Shown here: positions 27,161 to 35,922 of the stretch, piece after piece
Layout of the letters: each line of letters begins with the position of its first letter
How positions within the stretch are numbered: position 1 is the first letter of the stretch
DNA from: Nitrososphaerota archaeon
Lineage (GTDB): Archaea; Thermoproteota; Nitrososphaeria; Nitrososphaerales; CADDZS01
Direction: 5' to 3'
Length of the DNA: 64,000 nt
Assembly: GCA_021325255.1 (NCBI GenBank)
Contig: JAJPHP010000064.1
Coordinates: 58,409 to 122,408 of the forward strand
The notes under the pieces: model-generated
What the model was told of the DNA's origin: nothing
Databases searched by the model: none
What the model saw: the letters and a program-made list of their open reading frames with translations, nothing else
Made by a program: the position numbers and the translations under genes

Positions 27161-27282
27161 AGCCTGTGACCGATTTGGTCTCGTGGGTTCAAATCCCACC
27201 CCCGGCGCTTTACTGTTACGATCTGAGCGCAGACGCTATGTGATAGATGCGTACAAAATACAATTGCTCTAAGGGTCTCAAA

Positions 27283-27717
27283 TCAGGTCACAACCAACAC
27301 TGGGCAGTGTGAGCTTTCGATTACTTTTCTTGCTACGCTACCAAGGCTCCGGATTCTGTCGACTCCGTGGAGCCCCCTTAAACCAATGACAATCATGTCA
27401 ACTTTCTTCTCGATGGCATTTGAGACAATCTTTTCGGCCGGATCACCAGTTTCAAAAATTACTTCGTGAGATATTCCATCTGCCTGTATTTTCTCTCTAA
27501 GTTTCAATGTCACTCTTTCGGCGCCGGCAACTGAGCGTGTTCCCTTGGGACTCGGGTTAACCCCACCTATGTCGATGTACTCGCTTATAATGCTAGGAAA
27601 ATCGGACACAAACATTAGAATAATTGTCGAAGACATTTTTCTTGCGAATTCACAGGAATAATCGACAATTTTGTCTGAATGCTTCGATCCATCGACGGCA
27701 ACGAGCATCTGAGTCAA
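27283..27717 (-). CDS. Universal stress protein, UspA family
   Basis: Small cytoplasmic nucleotide-binding protein of unknown detailed role. MLVAVDGSKHSDKIVDYSCEFA opens the fold, and the ATP-binding signature GLRGLHGVDRIRSLGSVARKVI ends it (family G-x2-G-x9-G-S/T). TTG 27717 is chosen because a TATA-like stretch near 27760-27768 would start transcription downstream of the longer TTG at 27753. About 145 residues. Confidence 0.88.
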   Translation of the reverse strand: MTQMLVAVDGSKHSDKIVDYSCEFARKMSSTIILMFVSDFPSIISEYIDIGGVNPSPKGTRSVAGAERVTLKLREKIQADGISHEVIFETGDPAEKIVSNAIEKKVDMIVIGLRGLHGVDRIRSLGSVARKVIESSHCPVLVVT

Positions 27718-27882
27718 GCTGAAAGTAGTCCACTTTAGAAAGTCATTATTCAAAATAAATAGCAGCTATGCGATTTTCATAGGTGAGAATGAAGGGCTCG
27801 CCTTTGGGATAAGTGATTCGCATGCGTCAATCCACAACATTTTCTTAACATGCAAAAGATTTTCCGCTTTTGAAAAGTTACA

Positions 27883-28227
27883 ATGATGATGGTGAAATGC
27901 GAAACGAAGGGCAAGAACAACTCCAAGAGGACGTTCATGCTCTCAAATCGTGTCAACAGCTCAAATCCTCAAGCCATTCGGCCTGTGTTAGAAAATCTCA
28001 CTGAAGGTAGGGGGTCGGTGAGAAACGCAAAGGACGAAAGCGGTGGCTTCATAGTCAATGCGGAGATGGATAGAAGGATCGCGAAGGATCTTAACCGTAT
28101 GCTACTTTCTGCATTGAGAAAGGTGGAAAAGAAGACAACGCTCAGAGCTGAGTGGACCTCGCCTGATGGCAGTACAGAAAGGTACTTTGACTACGTTTTG
28201 AAAAAGAAAGAGCAGAAGAAGCATTAG
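27883..28227 (+). CDS. Hypothetical basic protein
   Basis: A 114-residue protein that I do not recognise. It opens with three ATG codons in a row (27883, 27886, 27889). The C-terminal half, FIVNAEMDRRIAKDLNRMLL to STERYFDYVLKKKEQKK, is helical and basic. It is divergent from UspA with 165 bases between, so the two may share a control region. There are no cysteines beyond one near the start and no membrane segment. Confidence 0.6.
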   Translation: MMMVKCETKGKNNSKRTFMLSNRVNSSNPQAIRPVLENLTEGRGSVRNAKDESGGFIVNAEMDRRIAKDLNRMLLSALRKVEKKTTLRAEWTSPDGSTERYFDYVLKKKEQKKH

Positions 28228-28747
28228 CATAGGAAGACAGAGTTTTTAGAAAAGAATTATTTCGGATGGTAAACAATTTATCGAATCAATAGGGACATTG
28301 GAGACAACTGTCTGAAGGACCGAGAAAACACGGTCAAAAAGTCCGAACGAATAAATCTCTTTTTTAGCTTTTGAAATCTGGACTTTAACTGCCTAATCTG
28401 TCGCTTTCTGATCTGCAATACAATTTGGATTTGCGGCGCATTTCTCTCTCGACGCAAACGGATCACACTGAATTTACTACAAGGTCATTGGCAGTCATTC
28501 GTGTGCTAAACAAACAAAAGGAATTTGCTATTTTCACACTCTATGGATTACGTCGCCATCATATTAGAGCTCGATTTCGGCAGTAAGTTCGAATTTCGTA
28601 ATGGCAGCGCAATATTCGAAGACGGTTGAGCGAGCAGGTAGATGTTCAAACGGGTTAGTCAACGCGCAAGCTGATTCTCAAGAATGAAGATCGTAGTGAC
28701 TCCTTTTAGGAAGCCTGGTTTATTCTCATAAGTAGGAGGTTTAGGAT
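28228..28747 (+). other. 520-base gap with two inverted repeats
   Basis: No supported gene. Two inverted repeats stand out: GACCG (28318-28322)/CGGTC (28331-28335), and AAAGTCC (28338-28344)/GGACTTT (28380-28386) enclosing a T-run. They could belong to a short structured RNA or a termination zone. No tRNA arms seen. Confidence 0.45.
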
Positions 28748-29023
28748 TTGGCGGTGGCGTTTGTATTGATAAGCTCGGAGACAGGAGTTGAGGGTGAAGT
28801 ACTCAAGAGACTTTTGATGCTGGATTGCGTGTCAGAAGTGCATGTCGTCTACGGCGTCTACGACATTCTAGCCAAGGTTGAATCCAACTCTTTGCCAGAA
28901 CTCAAGGAGACGATTGAGAGGCAGATAAGATATCTAGATCATGTCGTAGCAACAGTTCCTCTTCTCGTTGCTGAGCCTTCTCTGGTCACCGACAAGCGAG
29001 TTCCTGTGGCTCAGCTCCCCTAA
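28748..29023 (+). CDS. Stand-alone Lrp/AsnC ligand-binding (RAM) domain protein
   Basis: A small-molecule-binding domain without the DNA-binding half found in Lrp regulators. AVAFVLISSETGVEGEVLKR, VHVVYGVYDILAKVESNSLP and VATVPLLVAE follow the beta-alpha-beta RAM fold. 91 residues, TTG start. Such proteins form oligomers and can modulate full-length Lrp regulators; the ligand, often an amino acid, is unknown here. Confidence 0.85.
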   Translation: MAVAFVLISSETGVEGEVLKRLLMLDCVSEVHVVYGVYDILAKVESNSLPELKETIERQIRYLDHVVATVPLLVAEPSLVTDKRVPVAQLP

Positions 29024-29352
29024 GTCATTTGAAAATACCTGAATACAGTAATCTTCAAGCCAACGGGGCTTCTCATTTTGGTCTAAAATTGCCTAAAACA
29101 GTATAGTTTGTTTAGTTTGAATTTTCTTCCGAGTCAGCAAAAAGATTCTGATTCATTCTTCTTCCAGCATTGACGTCAACACATGATTAGCTGAAAGGAG
29201 CAACATCGAGAACTGTGTTGAGCGCAGCCTCCCTCGATGACTTGACGTTACGGGTTCAAATCTATGGTTGTAACTAAGCCATTCTCATTATTGAAGATCG
29301 TCGTCTGCTTTTTTTAACATGCTTGTACACCATTAGAACTCAGCGGAGATTA
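29024..29352 (+). other. 329-base gap before ABC exporter
   Basis: No gene. It contains GTTAC (29251-29255) and GTAAC (29273-29277) flanking a T-arm-like GGGTTCAAATC, but no other tRNA parts could be fitted around it. The last 40 bases contain the run CTTTTTTTAAC, a possible promoter element for the ABC genes. Confidence 0.4.
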
Positions 29353-30327
29353 TTGAAAGCCATTGAAATTCAATCGCTAACAAAGGATTATGGCGGAGGA
29401 GCAAAGGCGGTTGACGACATATCATTTTCTGTCGAGGAGGGCGAGGTCTTCGGCTTGCTCGGTCCAAATGGCGCAGGCAAGACCACCACCATAAAAATGA
29501 TAACGACACTCGCAAAGCCTACGTCCGGGTCTATCAAGGTACTGGGAATGGACGCGGTCAGATCACCGAGGGAAGTAAGGAAGAGGCTTGCCTACGTCCC
29601 GCAAGCGATCTCAGTCGATGGAGATCTCTCCGGATACGAAAATTTGCTAATCTTTTCTAAACTGTTTCATGTGGATAAGCGAGATCGCAGTGCTAGAATA
29701 GACGAGGCTCTCGAGTACATGAACCTCGCGGCTAGGGCGAACGACCTTGCCAAGCACTATTCTGGCGGAATGATGAGGCGACTAGAAATAGCTCAGACGC
29801 TTGTCAACAGGCCCAGAGTGCTATTTCTAGACGAACCCACAATAGGCCTTGACCCCACCTCCAAGGCCCAGGTCTGGGAATACGTACGGCGACTCAGCGA
29901 GGAATTTCGCACAGCTATCCTCATCACAACTCATGACATGGAGGAGGCCAACCAACTGTGCCAGAGAGTGGCAATCATGAATGCAGGGAAAATAGCTGTG
30001 ATCGGCTCTCCGGAAGAATTGAAGAGGACTGTAGGTGTTGACTTGGTGGTGGTTAAAATCAGACAAGGCAGAATTCCGCTGTCGCTTCCAAGCGAGCTCG
30101 GTCGGGCAGTGAGCTTGGAGAATGGACTACTCGAGATACAAACCCGCAACGGCGAATCTGAGATCGCACCCATAGTCGATTACTTGGAGAGTAATGGTGT
30201 TGTTATTGAATCAATATCGCTAACGAGACCAACTCTTGGCGATGTCTTCCTAAAGTATGGAGGAAGGAACTTGGAGTCAGGGACAATGCAAGAGGTCCGC
30301 TCGTTAAGGAGGAGCTTTGGGAAGTAG
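29353..30327 (+). CDS. ABC exporter ATP-binding subunit (DrrA-like)
   Basis: Couples ATP hydrolysis to export through the permease encoded next. Walker A GPNGAGKTT, signature YSGGMMRRLEIA, Walker B VLFLDEPTIGLDP and switch TTHDMEEAN are all intact. A C-terminal DrrA-type extension follows (about residues 215-324). TTG 29353 fits the domain start LKAIEIQSLTKDY; a TTG at 29323 would add ten residues. The substrate is unknown. Confidence 0.92.
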   Translation: MKAIEIQSLTKDYGGGAKAVDDISFSVEEGEVFGLLGPNGAGKTTTIKMITTLAKPTSGSIKVLGMDAVRSPREVRKRLAYVPQAISVDGDLSGYENLLIFSKLFHVDKRDRSARIDEALEYMNLAARANDLAKHYSGGMMRRLEIAQTLVNRPRVLFLDEPTIGLDPTSKAQVWEYVRRLSEEFRTAILITTHDMEEANQLCQRVAIMNAGKIAVIGSPEELKRTVGVDLVVVKIRQGRIPLSLPSELGRAVSLENGLLEIQTRNGESEIAPIVDYLESNGVVIESISLTRPTLGDVFLKYGGRNLESGTMQEVRSLRRSFGK

Positions 30328-30341
30328 GAGTTCTCTTTAAC

Positions 30342-31115
30342 ATGAGCGAGATAAAAGAGTCAATCGAAGATTCCTTCACAATCGCGGAGATGGAGGCAAG
30401 AAAAATCAAGCATGATTCATACGAACTTTGGATACGAAGTATTCAACCGCTCTTGTGGCTCCTCATATTCGGAGAAGTCTTCAACGCGGTTCACCAGCTA
30501 GCTCCTCCTGGATACACCTATCTTCAGTATCTGACTCCCGGAGTACTGGCACAATCCGTGCTGTTCGTAGCAATATTTTACGGAATAACCATAGTCTGGG
30601 AGAGGGACATGGGGCTCCTCACGAAGCTTCTTTCAAGCCCCTCCCGAATATCATCGGTTGTAGTCGGGAAAGCGCTGGCAGCGAGCATAAGGGGCGTATT
30701 CCAAGCGGTCGTGATACTTGCCCTCGCGACCATTATTCGGGTCAATTTGAACTTTGGAGTGTTTGACGTTCTTGGGGTTTTCGCGGTAATCGTCCTTTTT
30801 GCGATGGCTTTCTCAAGCCTTTCTATGCTCCTTGCGTCCTTCTTCAAGACCCGAGACAGGATGATGGGCATCGGTCAGGCGATAACCATGCCTCTCTTCT
30901 TCGCGAGCAACGCAATCTACCCGCTGAGCCTGATGCCCCCGTGGCTTCAGGCTATAGCGTTCTTTAATCCTCTGAGTTATGTTGTTGACGCATTGCGCTC
31001 GATGCTGTTGACTGGGAACTACTCGAATCTGCCTCTCGACATCGTTGTGCTTGTTGTTTCAACGATCATATTCGTAGGTCTCGCCTCGCTTGCGTTAAGA
31101 AGAATAATCGAGTGA
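30342..31115 (+). CDS. ABC-2 type exporter permease
   Basis: Membrane partner of the preceding ATPase, 14 bases downstream. Six hydrophobic segments are visible, from LLWLLIFGEVFNAV to VLVVSTIIFVGLASLALR. The ABC-2 signature around FASNAIYPLSLMPPWLQAIA then NPLSYVVDALR is typical of DrrB-like proteins. 257 residues, ATG start. Confidence 0.92.
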   Translation: MSEIKESIEDSFTIAEMEARKIKHDSYELWIRSIQPLLWLLIFGEVFNAVHQLAPPGYTYLQYLTPGVLAQSVLFVAIFYGITIVWERDMGLLTKLLSSPSRISSVVVGKALAASIRGVFQAVVILALATIIRVNLNFGVFDVLGVFAVIVLFAMAFSSLSMLLASFFKTRDRMMGIGQAITMPLFFASNAIYPLSLMPPWLQAIAFFNPLSYVVDALRSMLLTGNYSNLPLDIVVLVVSTIIFVGLASLALRRIIE

Positions 31116-31125
31116 GAGAAGTCTG

Positions 31126-31443
31126 TTGACACGCAGCCACCATTCAGACGAATCCTTACACTCGATCCCAGAGTCGGCAAATGGTCTTCTGAAACCGACC
31201 AGACACAGAAGATCCAGTAGGGTGATTTTTGATTTCCGTTGCCGAGTGAGGGACGAGTATCTCAGACAAATTCTAGAGGCTGCACGGTGGGCTCCAACTC
31301 CTCACAACATGGAAAACTTCGAGATTGTTGCCGTAGACGGCTGCGGGAAGGGCCGCGAGTCAACATTTGACGCCTCTAACATAATCGAGAACAGTGTTAA
31401 GGGGCAGAAATGGACTTCCACCTCAAATGACTACAGCTACTAG
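31126..31443 (+). pseudogene. Nitroreductase N-terminal remnant
   Basis: Residues 29-72 (RRSSRVIFDFRCRVRDEYLR, then QILEAARWAPTPHNMENFEI) match the FMN-binding N-terminus of nitroreductases. After VAVDGCGKG the similarity stops, and the frame ends at 105 residues against about 180-220 for the family. The catalytic C-terminal half is not found in other frames. The 3' end overlaps the opposing methyltransferase by 21 bases, so the gene was probably truncated by rearrangement. Confidence 0.6.
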
Positions 31444-32010
31444 TCCGTAGTGGTGAGGTCCGGCATCAATCGCATGTACAATTTGCAGTCCAGCGTCCTT
31501 CAAAATGCGACGAGCTTCCCCCTCACTAAGCCTGGTTTCAAGAGGGGGTCCCATTTCCATAGATCTCTTGTGCCAATCAACATCGACAAATTTTGCCTCA
31601 CTCTTGGCGATACGCTTCATCTCTTGAAAGAATCCGCGTTTGTCTTCAATGTCATGCAGGACGTTTGCAAAGAAGATTACGTCAACCGAATGTTCAGGGA
31701 TATTGGTTCTTGAAGCCTGTTCCTCCATAATGTGGATATTCGAAAGTTCAATCTGATCGCCGCTTGGAGCAAATATCGTAATGTTCTTTCGCAAATTCTC
31801 GATTATGACAGAGTTGTGGTCAACTGCGTAGACGTGACCAGTTGGCCCAACAGCTTCGCAAAAGGGCAGCGTGAAGAATCCGGGGCCACACGCAATATCG
31901 GCCACAGTCATCCCCGAAGACACTCCAATCTGCTCGAGTATCGCCTTCGGATTCTGCCATTCCTTTCGACCTTCATCCATCAAGACCTTGGCAAATTCAT
32001 CAGAATTCAT
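31423..32010 (-). CDS. Class I SAM-dependent methyltransferase
   Basis: Soluble methyltransferase of unknown substrate. Motif I is VADIACGPGFFTLPFC (residues 37-52); VYAVDHNSVIIENL and VDVIFFANVLHDIEDKRGFF are motifs II and IV. 195 residues, ATG start. The small size and the HDI..K..F motif fit the UbiE/type-11 group. It converges on the truncated nitroreductase. Confidence 0.85.
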   Translation of the reverse strand: MNSDEFAKVLMDEGRKEWQNPKAILEQIGVSSGMTVADIACGPGFFTLPFCEAVGPTGHVYAVDHNSVIIENLRKNITIFAPSGDQIELSNIHIMEEQASRTNIPEHSVDVIFFANVLHDIEDKRGFFQEMKRIAKSEAKFVDVDWHKRSMEMGPPLETRLSEGEARRILKDAGLQIVHAIDAGPHHYGLVAVVI

Positions 32011-32178
32011 TGTTGTTTACTATCCCGACCTCGCAAGTCTTTATCTTTACTTTGATATCCACATTACAGCTTCTGCTCAGATGCTTCGCGCTTCTTTTTG
32101 CTGAAGCACGTCACCGTTTGGAAACTCACTTGGATAACAATATTGTGAAATACCAATCTCCTGAGAAGGACGACTGGG

Positions 32179-32703
32179 ATGACAATACTAGGCAAAAGCG
32201 AGCTGGTCAGACTCGTCGAACAGCAAAAGTGCATCTACCCCTTCGATTACGAGCTTTTTGATGGCGACGGATACGTGCTTACTGTAAGGGAAGAGGTCGT
32301 TTTGCATTACCTTGAACACCGAAATGTAATTTCTAAGGAAGTGATATTCACTCCCCCGAACCTGGTCGGGCATCTTACCGCGAAGTCAAAGTTTGGTAGG
32401 CTCGGACTTTCTTTCTTGAACTCTGTGAAGGTTCACAGCGGCTTTGTCGGGCGATTAGCGCTGGAACTTGTCAATCTGAACAATGAGAGGGCACCAATCA
32501 CAATCAAGAAAGGGGATCCGCTGATTCACATCGAGTTTTCATCCAGGGAAGGTCTGCCCAGTCCATACTCGGGCCAGTACATGTTCCAATACCTCAACGA
32601 CGACGAGTCTGCAATGTATACGGACTTACTTTCAAAGACCTACCCAGACCTGTTTTTACGGGATGACCTTGAAACCAAAGCCAAATCCCGCGTGAGGATT
32701 TAG
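32179..32703 (+). CDS. dCTP deaminase / dUTPase superfamily protein
   Basis: Nucleotide-pool enzyme. HLTAKSKFGRLGLSFLNSVK, the segment VHSGFVGRLALELVNLN and KKGDPLIHIEF follow the Dcd/Dut jelly-roll. The Glu of ALELVN aligns with the catalytic Glu of dCTP deaminases, but the serine/arginine motif is altered (AKSKFGR rather than GRSSLAR). I therefore leave dCTP deaminase, bifunctional and dUTPase roles open. 174 residues, ATG start. Confidence 0.75.
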   Translation: MTILGKSELVRLVEQQKCIYPFDYELFDGDGYVLTVREEVVLHYLEHRNVISKEVIFTPPNLVGHLTAKSKFGRLGLSFLNSVKVHSGFVGRLALELVNLNNERAPITIKKGDPLIHIEFSSREGLPSPYSGQYMFQYLNDDESAMYTDLLSKTYPDLFLRDDLETKAKSRVRI

Positions 32704-32785
32704 AACGCCGGAGAAACCCCTGCAAGCGGCAGTGCCAGAGAACTGGACAAACGTTTTTAAAACTTCGAGGTGACCAAGGTCGCGT

Positions 32786-33379
32786 TTGACTTTCAGAGCG
32801 GACAAACACCACAAGGTGCAGGAATCAAACAAGTCCAGCAAGAACGTCCTCAAACTTGCTTCAAAGCTCCAGCGCTTCATTGATACGGGCAAGGCTGCCA
32901 AGTCGGATCTGAAAGCTATCGACGAAGTCTTTAGGTCTCTTCTAATTGATCAGGGTAGGCGGGGCCAGCAAATGCTGGAGCAGTTGCAGGAGCACGTGCC
33001 CAAAGCAAAGGGCAAGGACGCTTTAAGCGATGCATGCATCACGTTGTCGAACTGGATTCGTTCGCTCGAATCTAGCGAGAACAACCTGCAAACAGGATAT
33101 GCTAACATAGATCCATCAAAGATAGGTTACCAGAATGTTCTGCTCGAAGAGGTCGTCGATTACGACTCGGACATTTCTAGAATGCTCGTAGCATTCAATA
33201 CTTCCCTCGCAGAATCTTTGAGGAAGAGCTCATACGAAGTCCCCGATAGCAAGGAGATCTTTCAGGGCGTTCAAGAGATAATCCAACTCTTCAACGTTAG
33301 AGAAAAGATACTTCTAAAGGCGTCGAGCGTGCAACCGCCGACTCATCCACAGCAGCAACAGCAGCAAGCTCAAAAATAG
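32786..33379 (+). CDS. Hypothetical helical protein with poly-Q tail
   Basis: A 197-residue mostly helical protein that I cannot assign. It starts at TTG with a basic head (TFRADKHHKVQESNKSSKN) and ends PPTHPQQQQQQAQK. No cysteines in a metal pattern and no membrane segment. It lies between the Dcd-like gene and the opposing TFB gene, 11 bases from the TFB stop. Confidence 0.6.
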   Translation: MTFRADKHHKVQESNKSSKNVLKLASKLQRFIDTGKAAKSDLKAIDEVFRSLLIDQGRRGQQMLEQLQEHVPKAKGKDALSDACITLSNWIRSLESSENNLQTGYANIDPSKIGYQNVLLEEVVDYDSDISRMLVAFNTSLAESLRKSSYEVPDSKEIFQGVQEIIQLFNVREKILLKASSVQPPTHPQQQQQQAQK

Positions 33380-33390
33380 CGCATTGTTCC

Positions 33391-34332
33391 CTAAATCTTT
33401 AGGGCAGCCTTCAGCCCCTTGTACCTGTTTCTGATCGTAACTTCGGTGACTCCGGCCGCCTCCGCCACGTCCTTCTGCGTCTTGTTTTCATTTTCCATAA
33501 CGCACGCGACGTAGAGTGCGGCCGCTGCGAGCCCCATCGGATCCTTGCCAGCGGAAGTACGGGTCTCTTCCGCTCTCTTCAAAATCTCAAGCGCTCTCCT
33601 CTTTGTGCGCTCGGTTAGCCCAGCCTTGCTTGCAATTCTAGAAACGCACTTTGTCGGGTCTACGACCGGCATCCGGAGATCCATCTCTCGCAGGAGCAGC
33701 CTATAGCATCTCGCAATATCCTTCTTCTTTACGTTGCTGACCGCTGAAACGTCCTTGAGTGTTCTGGGCGTTTCTGTGTCTCTACACGCAGCATAAAGGG
33801 AGGCCGCAATGAGCGCAGATATGGATCTTCCTCGAACAAGGCCCCGCTCGAGCGCCTTTCTGTAAACGTATGCAGCTTTTTCTATCACGGCATCACTTAC
33901 GTTGAGCTTGTCCGCCAATCTGTCGAGCTCGCTGAAAGCTTGGCGAAGGTTCCTGTCTACGGGCTCGTGTACCTGGCTGCGACCATCCCATGTTCTGAGC
34001 CTTTCAATCGTCGCTTTCATCGAAGCGGGGAGCGATTTACCCGAAGCATCCCGATCCTCAACACCGATAACCGTGGCGAGGCCCATATCATGCATTGCAA
34101 GACTCGAGGGCACGCCCGTTCTGCTCCTGTCATCCTTCTCCTCCTTTGAAAAAGCCCTCCACTCTGGACCTACCTCTTCGATCTTTTCTTTTACAACGTA
34201 CCCGCAGTTGCTGCAGAAAAGCTCGCCTCCGGCATTGTCAACGACCATCGGACCCTTGCCGCATCTGGGGCATCTATCTATAGAACGCTGGACACGGAAG
34301 AGATTGCTGGATCCCTTGTTCTCAATGCTCAA
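33391..34332 (-). CDS. tfb: Transcription initiation factor TFB
   Basis: Recruits RNA polymerase to TBP-bound promoters. The N-terminal zinc ribbon uses CPRC and CSNC (residues 21-44), followed by the B-reader region GPEWRAFSKEE. Two cyclin repeats follow, around DRLADKLNVSDAVIEKAAYV and VSRIASKAGLTERTKRRALE. The helix-turn-helix that reads BRE is near DVAEAAGVTEVTIRNRYKGL. 313 residues, TTG start. A TATA-like GATATATACC lies about 35 bases upstream. Confidence 0.95.
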   Translation of the reverse strand: MSIENKGSSNLFRVQRSIDRCPRCGKGPMVVDNAGGELFCSNCGYVVKEKIEEVGPEWRAFSKEEKDDRSRTGVPSSLAMHDMGLATVIGVEDRDASGKSLPASMKATIERLRTWDGRSQVHEPVDRNLRQAFSELDRLADKLNVSDAVIEKAAYVYRKALERGLVRGRSISALIAASLYAACRDTETPRTLKDVSAVSNVKKKDIARCYRLLLREMDLRMPVVDPTKCVSRIASKAGLTERTKRRALEILKRAEETRTSAGKDPMGLAAAALYVACVMENENKTQKDVAEAAGVTEVTIRNRYKGLKAALKI

Positions 34333-34363
34333 GAGGCAATTTCACCAGACGTAACGCGACAAA

Positions 34364-34374
34364 AGGTATATATC
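34364..34374 (-). promoter_or_regulatory. Probable TATA box of tfb
   Basis: Reading on the minus strand, GATATATACC lies about 32-42 bases before the TTG start of tfb. The short leader fits archaeal promoters. Assigned by composition and spacing only. Confidence 0.4.
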
Positions 34375-34543
34375 GTGGTCTTCGCTATGACTAATAAGTT
34401 TTACGAATTACGGTTCTGTCAACTCTCCGTCGATTTGGCCCCACTTCAAGTGAATTCTAGGCCCGCCCGTCAATCTTTCCCAAATCTCTGAAGGCCGAAG
34501 TTCTAACCCCTGCACCTGCCCGAAGGTGTCGACAGAATTTTGA

Positions 34544-34816
34544 ATGCATGAGCAAAGAGGAAGGAAGATGCTTTTTACTCACACCTCCCACGGGAGAGTT
34601 GCACATGTCATGATCTACAGATTCTCTGACAATTTGACAGAAAAGCAGATTGAGGAGCTCTCCTCGAGGCTCCAGAACAGGAAGATCGTAAAGTTCGAGT
34701 ACGACCTCCAGGGTAACGACAATTACTTCGTGCTCGGCTTCGACGACGAGACAAAGCTCACGATCTTCTACGAGTCCGGAAAGGGGAGCCTAGTACTCGG
34801 CGAAGGCTTTCCTTAG
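34544..34816 (+). CDS. Hypothetical small protein
   Basis: A 90-residue soluble protein with no family that I recognise. It has SDNLTEKQIEELSSRLQNRK and GFDDETKLTIFYESGKGSLV, an alpha then beta layout. ATG 34544 is used; ATG codons at 34568 and 34610 would shorten it. It overlaps the opposing CBS gene by four bases at its stop. Confidence 0.6.
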   Translation: MHEQRGRKMLFTHTSHGRVAHVMIYRFSDNLTEKQIEELSSRLQNRKIVKFEYDLQGNDNYFVLGFDDETKLTIFYESGKGSLVLGEGFP

Positions 34817-35331
34817 CTTGCAACGGTTGATTGGAGAGCTGCATCGAGCAGGTCTTGCTGTGAGATCATTCCCACAGCCTTTCCTCTTTCGCCCAGAACC
34901 AACAATCGCCGGAACCCGCCCTCCTTCATGAGCGACATTGCTTTCCGTATTGGGGCAACTTCCTCGACACTTACGAGAGGCGTAGACATTATTTTTCGAA
35001 GCAGCACGTGGGCGGCCGGGAGACCGTCGGCGACTATCTTGTACAAAATGTCTCTCTCAGTGACTATCCCCACGGGTTGTCCTCCATTTGTGACGAACAC
35101 GCAACCCGCATTTTTCTCGCGCATTAATTTAGCGGCTTCCCAGGCACTATTGTTGATGTCGATCATGACAATCTGACGGTTCATGTACTTCCCAACTGGG
35201 TCCTCGAGCGGGGTTTTGGCTTCGGTCCAGTCGATCCAGAACGAGACAGCAGCATTGCAATTTGCGCAAATATCAGGCGGAGCTTCTTGGTCGTATACGG
35301 TGCCACACCGATAGCATTTCCATTTTGGCAA
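34813..35331 (-). CDS. Zinc ribbon plus two CBS domains
   Basis: A likely energy or ligand sensor. A rubredoxin-like zinc ribbon (CYRCG and CANC, residues 5-26) is joined to a CBS pair. CBS 1 is near MIDINNSAWEAAKLMREKNA and ends GIVTERDIL; CBS 2 runs from VSVEEVAPIRKAMSLMKEGG to GMISQQDLLDAA. CBS pairs usually bind adenosyl ligands. 172 residues. The target is unknown. Confidence 0.85.
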   Translation of the reverse strand: MPKWKCYRCGTVYDQEAPPDICANCNAAVSFWIDWTEAKTPLEDPVGKYMNRQIVMIDINNSAWEAAKLMREKNAGCVFVTNGGQPVGIVTERDILYKIVADGLPAAHVLLRKIMSTPLVSVEEVAPIRKAMSLMKEGGFRRLLVLGERGKAVGMISQQDLLDAALQSTVAS

Positions 35332-35460
35332 GGTGGTGAACAGTGATGTTTCTGAGTGCTTTGGTTTGTGATAATCTTTACTCTTGGCTTTCTAGAATGA
35401 AAGGGAGACGCGAATGCTCCTCGAAAGATTCTGTGGCGAGATCGCTGAAAAAATGAATTC

Positions 35461-35820
35461 TCAGACGCCCAGGTTCCCGAGTGGATTTTCGTCCTTCTCT
35501 CTTCCTCTATCAAGCTTGTTGTATTCCACTATCATTTCTCCATTGAGAAGCCGTCTCTGTACTTCGCTAAGCAGTTCTTCTACATCATCATTCGAGTAAC
35601 CGAGTTCTTCAGTCAACCTCTTCTTTGCTCTGGGAGAGAGTTCGATGTTCACATTGTGGCCTCCATAGTGTCCCCCAAAAGCAACACCTTTGAAATTGAT
35701 CTTGATGGCGGTGCCTGGTTTTTTCGCGGAACGCACTTTGAATGTACCTGCAAGCCTGTATGATGCTCCCAGTCCAGCAAGTGAACTTATCCTGACCTCC
35801 TCGACATCACCGGCATTCAA
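35461..35820 (-). CDS. Hypothetical conserved-looking protein
   Basis: A 119-residue protein without a recognised domain. It has ISSLAGLGASYRLAGTFKVR, a glycine/histidine loop GVAFGGHYGGHNVNIELSP, then a helical region ending LLNGEMIVEYNKLD. The HYGGH loop could bind metal or ligand. TTG start; the upstream 730 bases are gene-free. Confidence 0.6.
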   Translation of the reverse strand: MNAGDVEEVRISSLAGLGASYRLAGTFKVRSAKKPGTAIKINFKGVAFGGHYGGHNVNIELSPRAKKRLTEELGYSNDDVEELLSEVQRRLLNGEMIVEYNKLDRGREKDENPLGNLGV

Positions 35821-35922
35821 ATTCGCTCACATACATCCCAAATTAGACTCTGTGGTTTGAAATAGGTTTGGGAAGGTCACGATCGACATGGCACATTCGC
35901 CGCCATGCTGCAGCGATGAGCG

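Larger units (their letters stand above)
26960..27207 (+). tRNA. tRNA-Ser(GGA) interrupted three times
   Basis: A type II tRNA-Ser can be assembled with perfect stems. Acceptor GCCGGGG (26960-26966) pairs with CCCCGGC (27200-27206), with discriminator G 27207. The T arm is GTGGG-TTCAAAT-CCCAC (27183-27199). The long variable arm is GACC-GATTT-GGTC (27168-27180). The anticodon stem is CAG (27030-27032) plus GC (27092-27093) against GCCTG (27162-27166). The loop CTGGAA plus A gives anticodon GGA at 27096-27098. Introns interrupt the D loop, position 29/30 and position 37/38. CCA is not encoded. Mature exons total roughly 85-98 bases depending on the D-loop intron borders. Confidence 0.9.

Noticed and set aside
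29245..29280. T-arm-like GGGTTCAAATC suggesting a second tRNA
   Set aside because: The flanking bases do not form a T stem, and no acceptor, D arm or anticodon arm could be fitted upstream.
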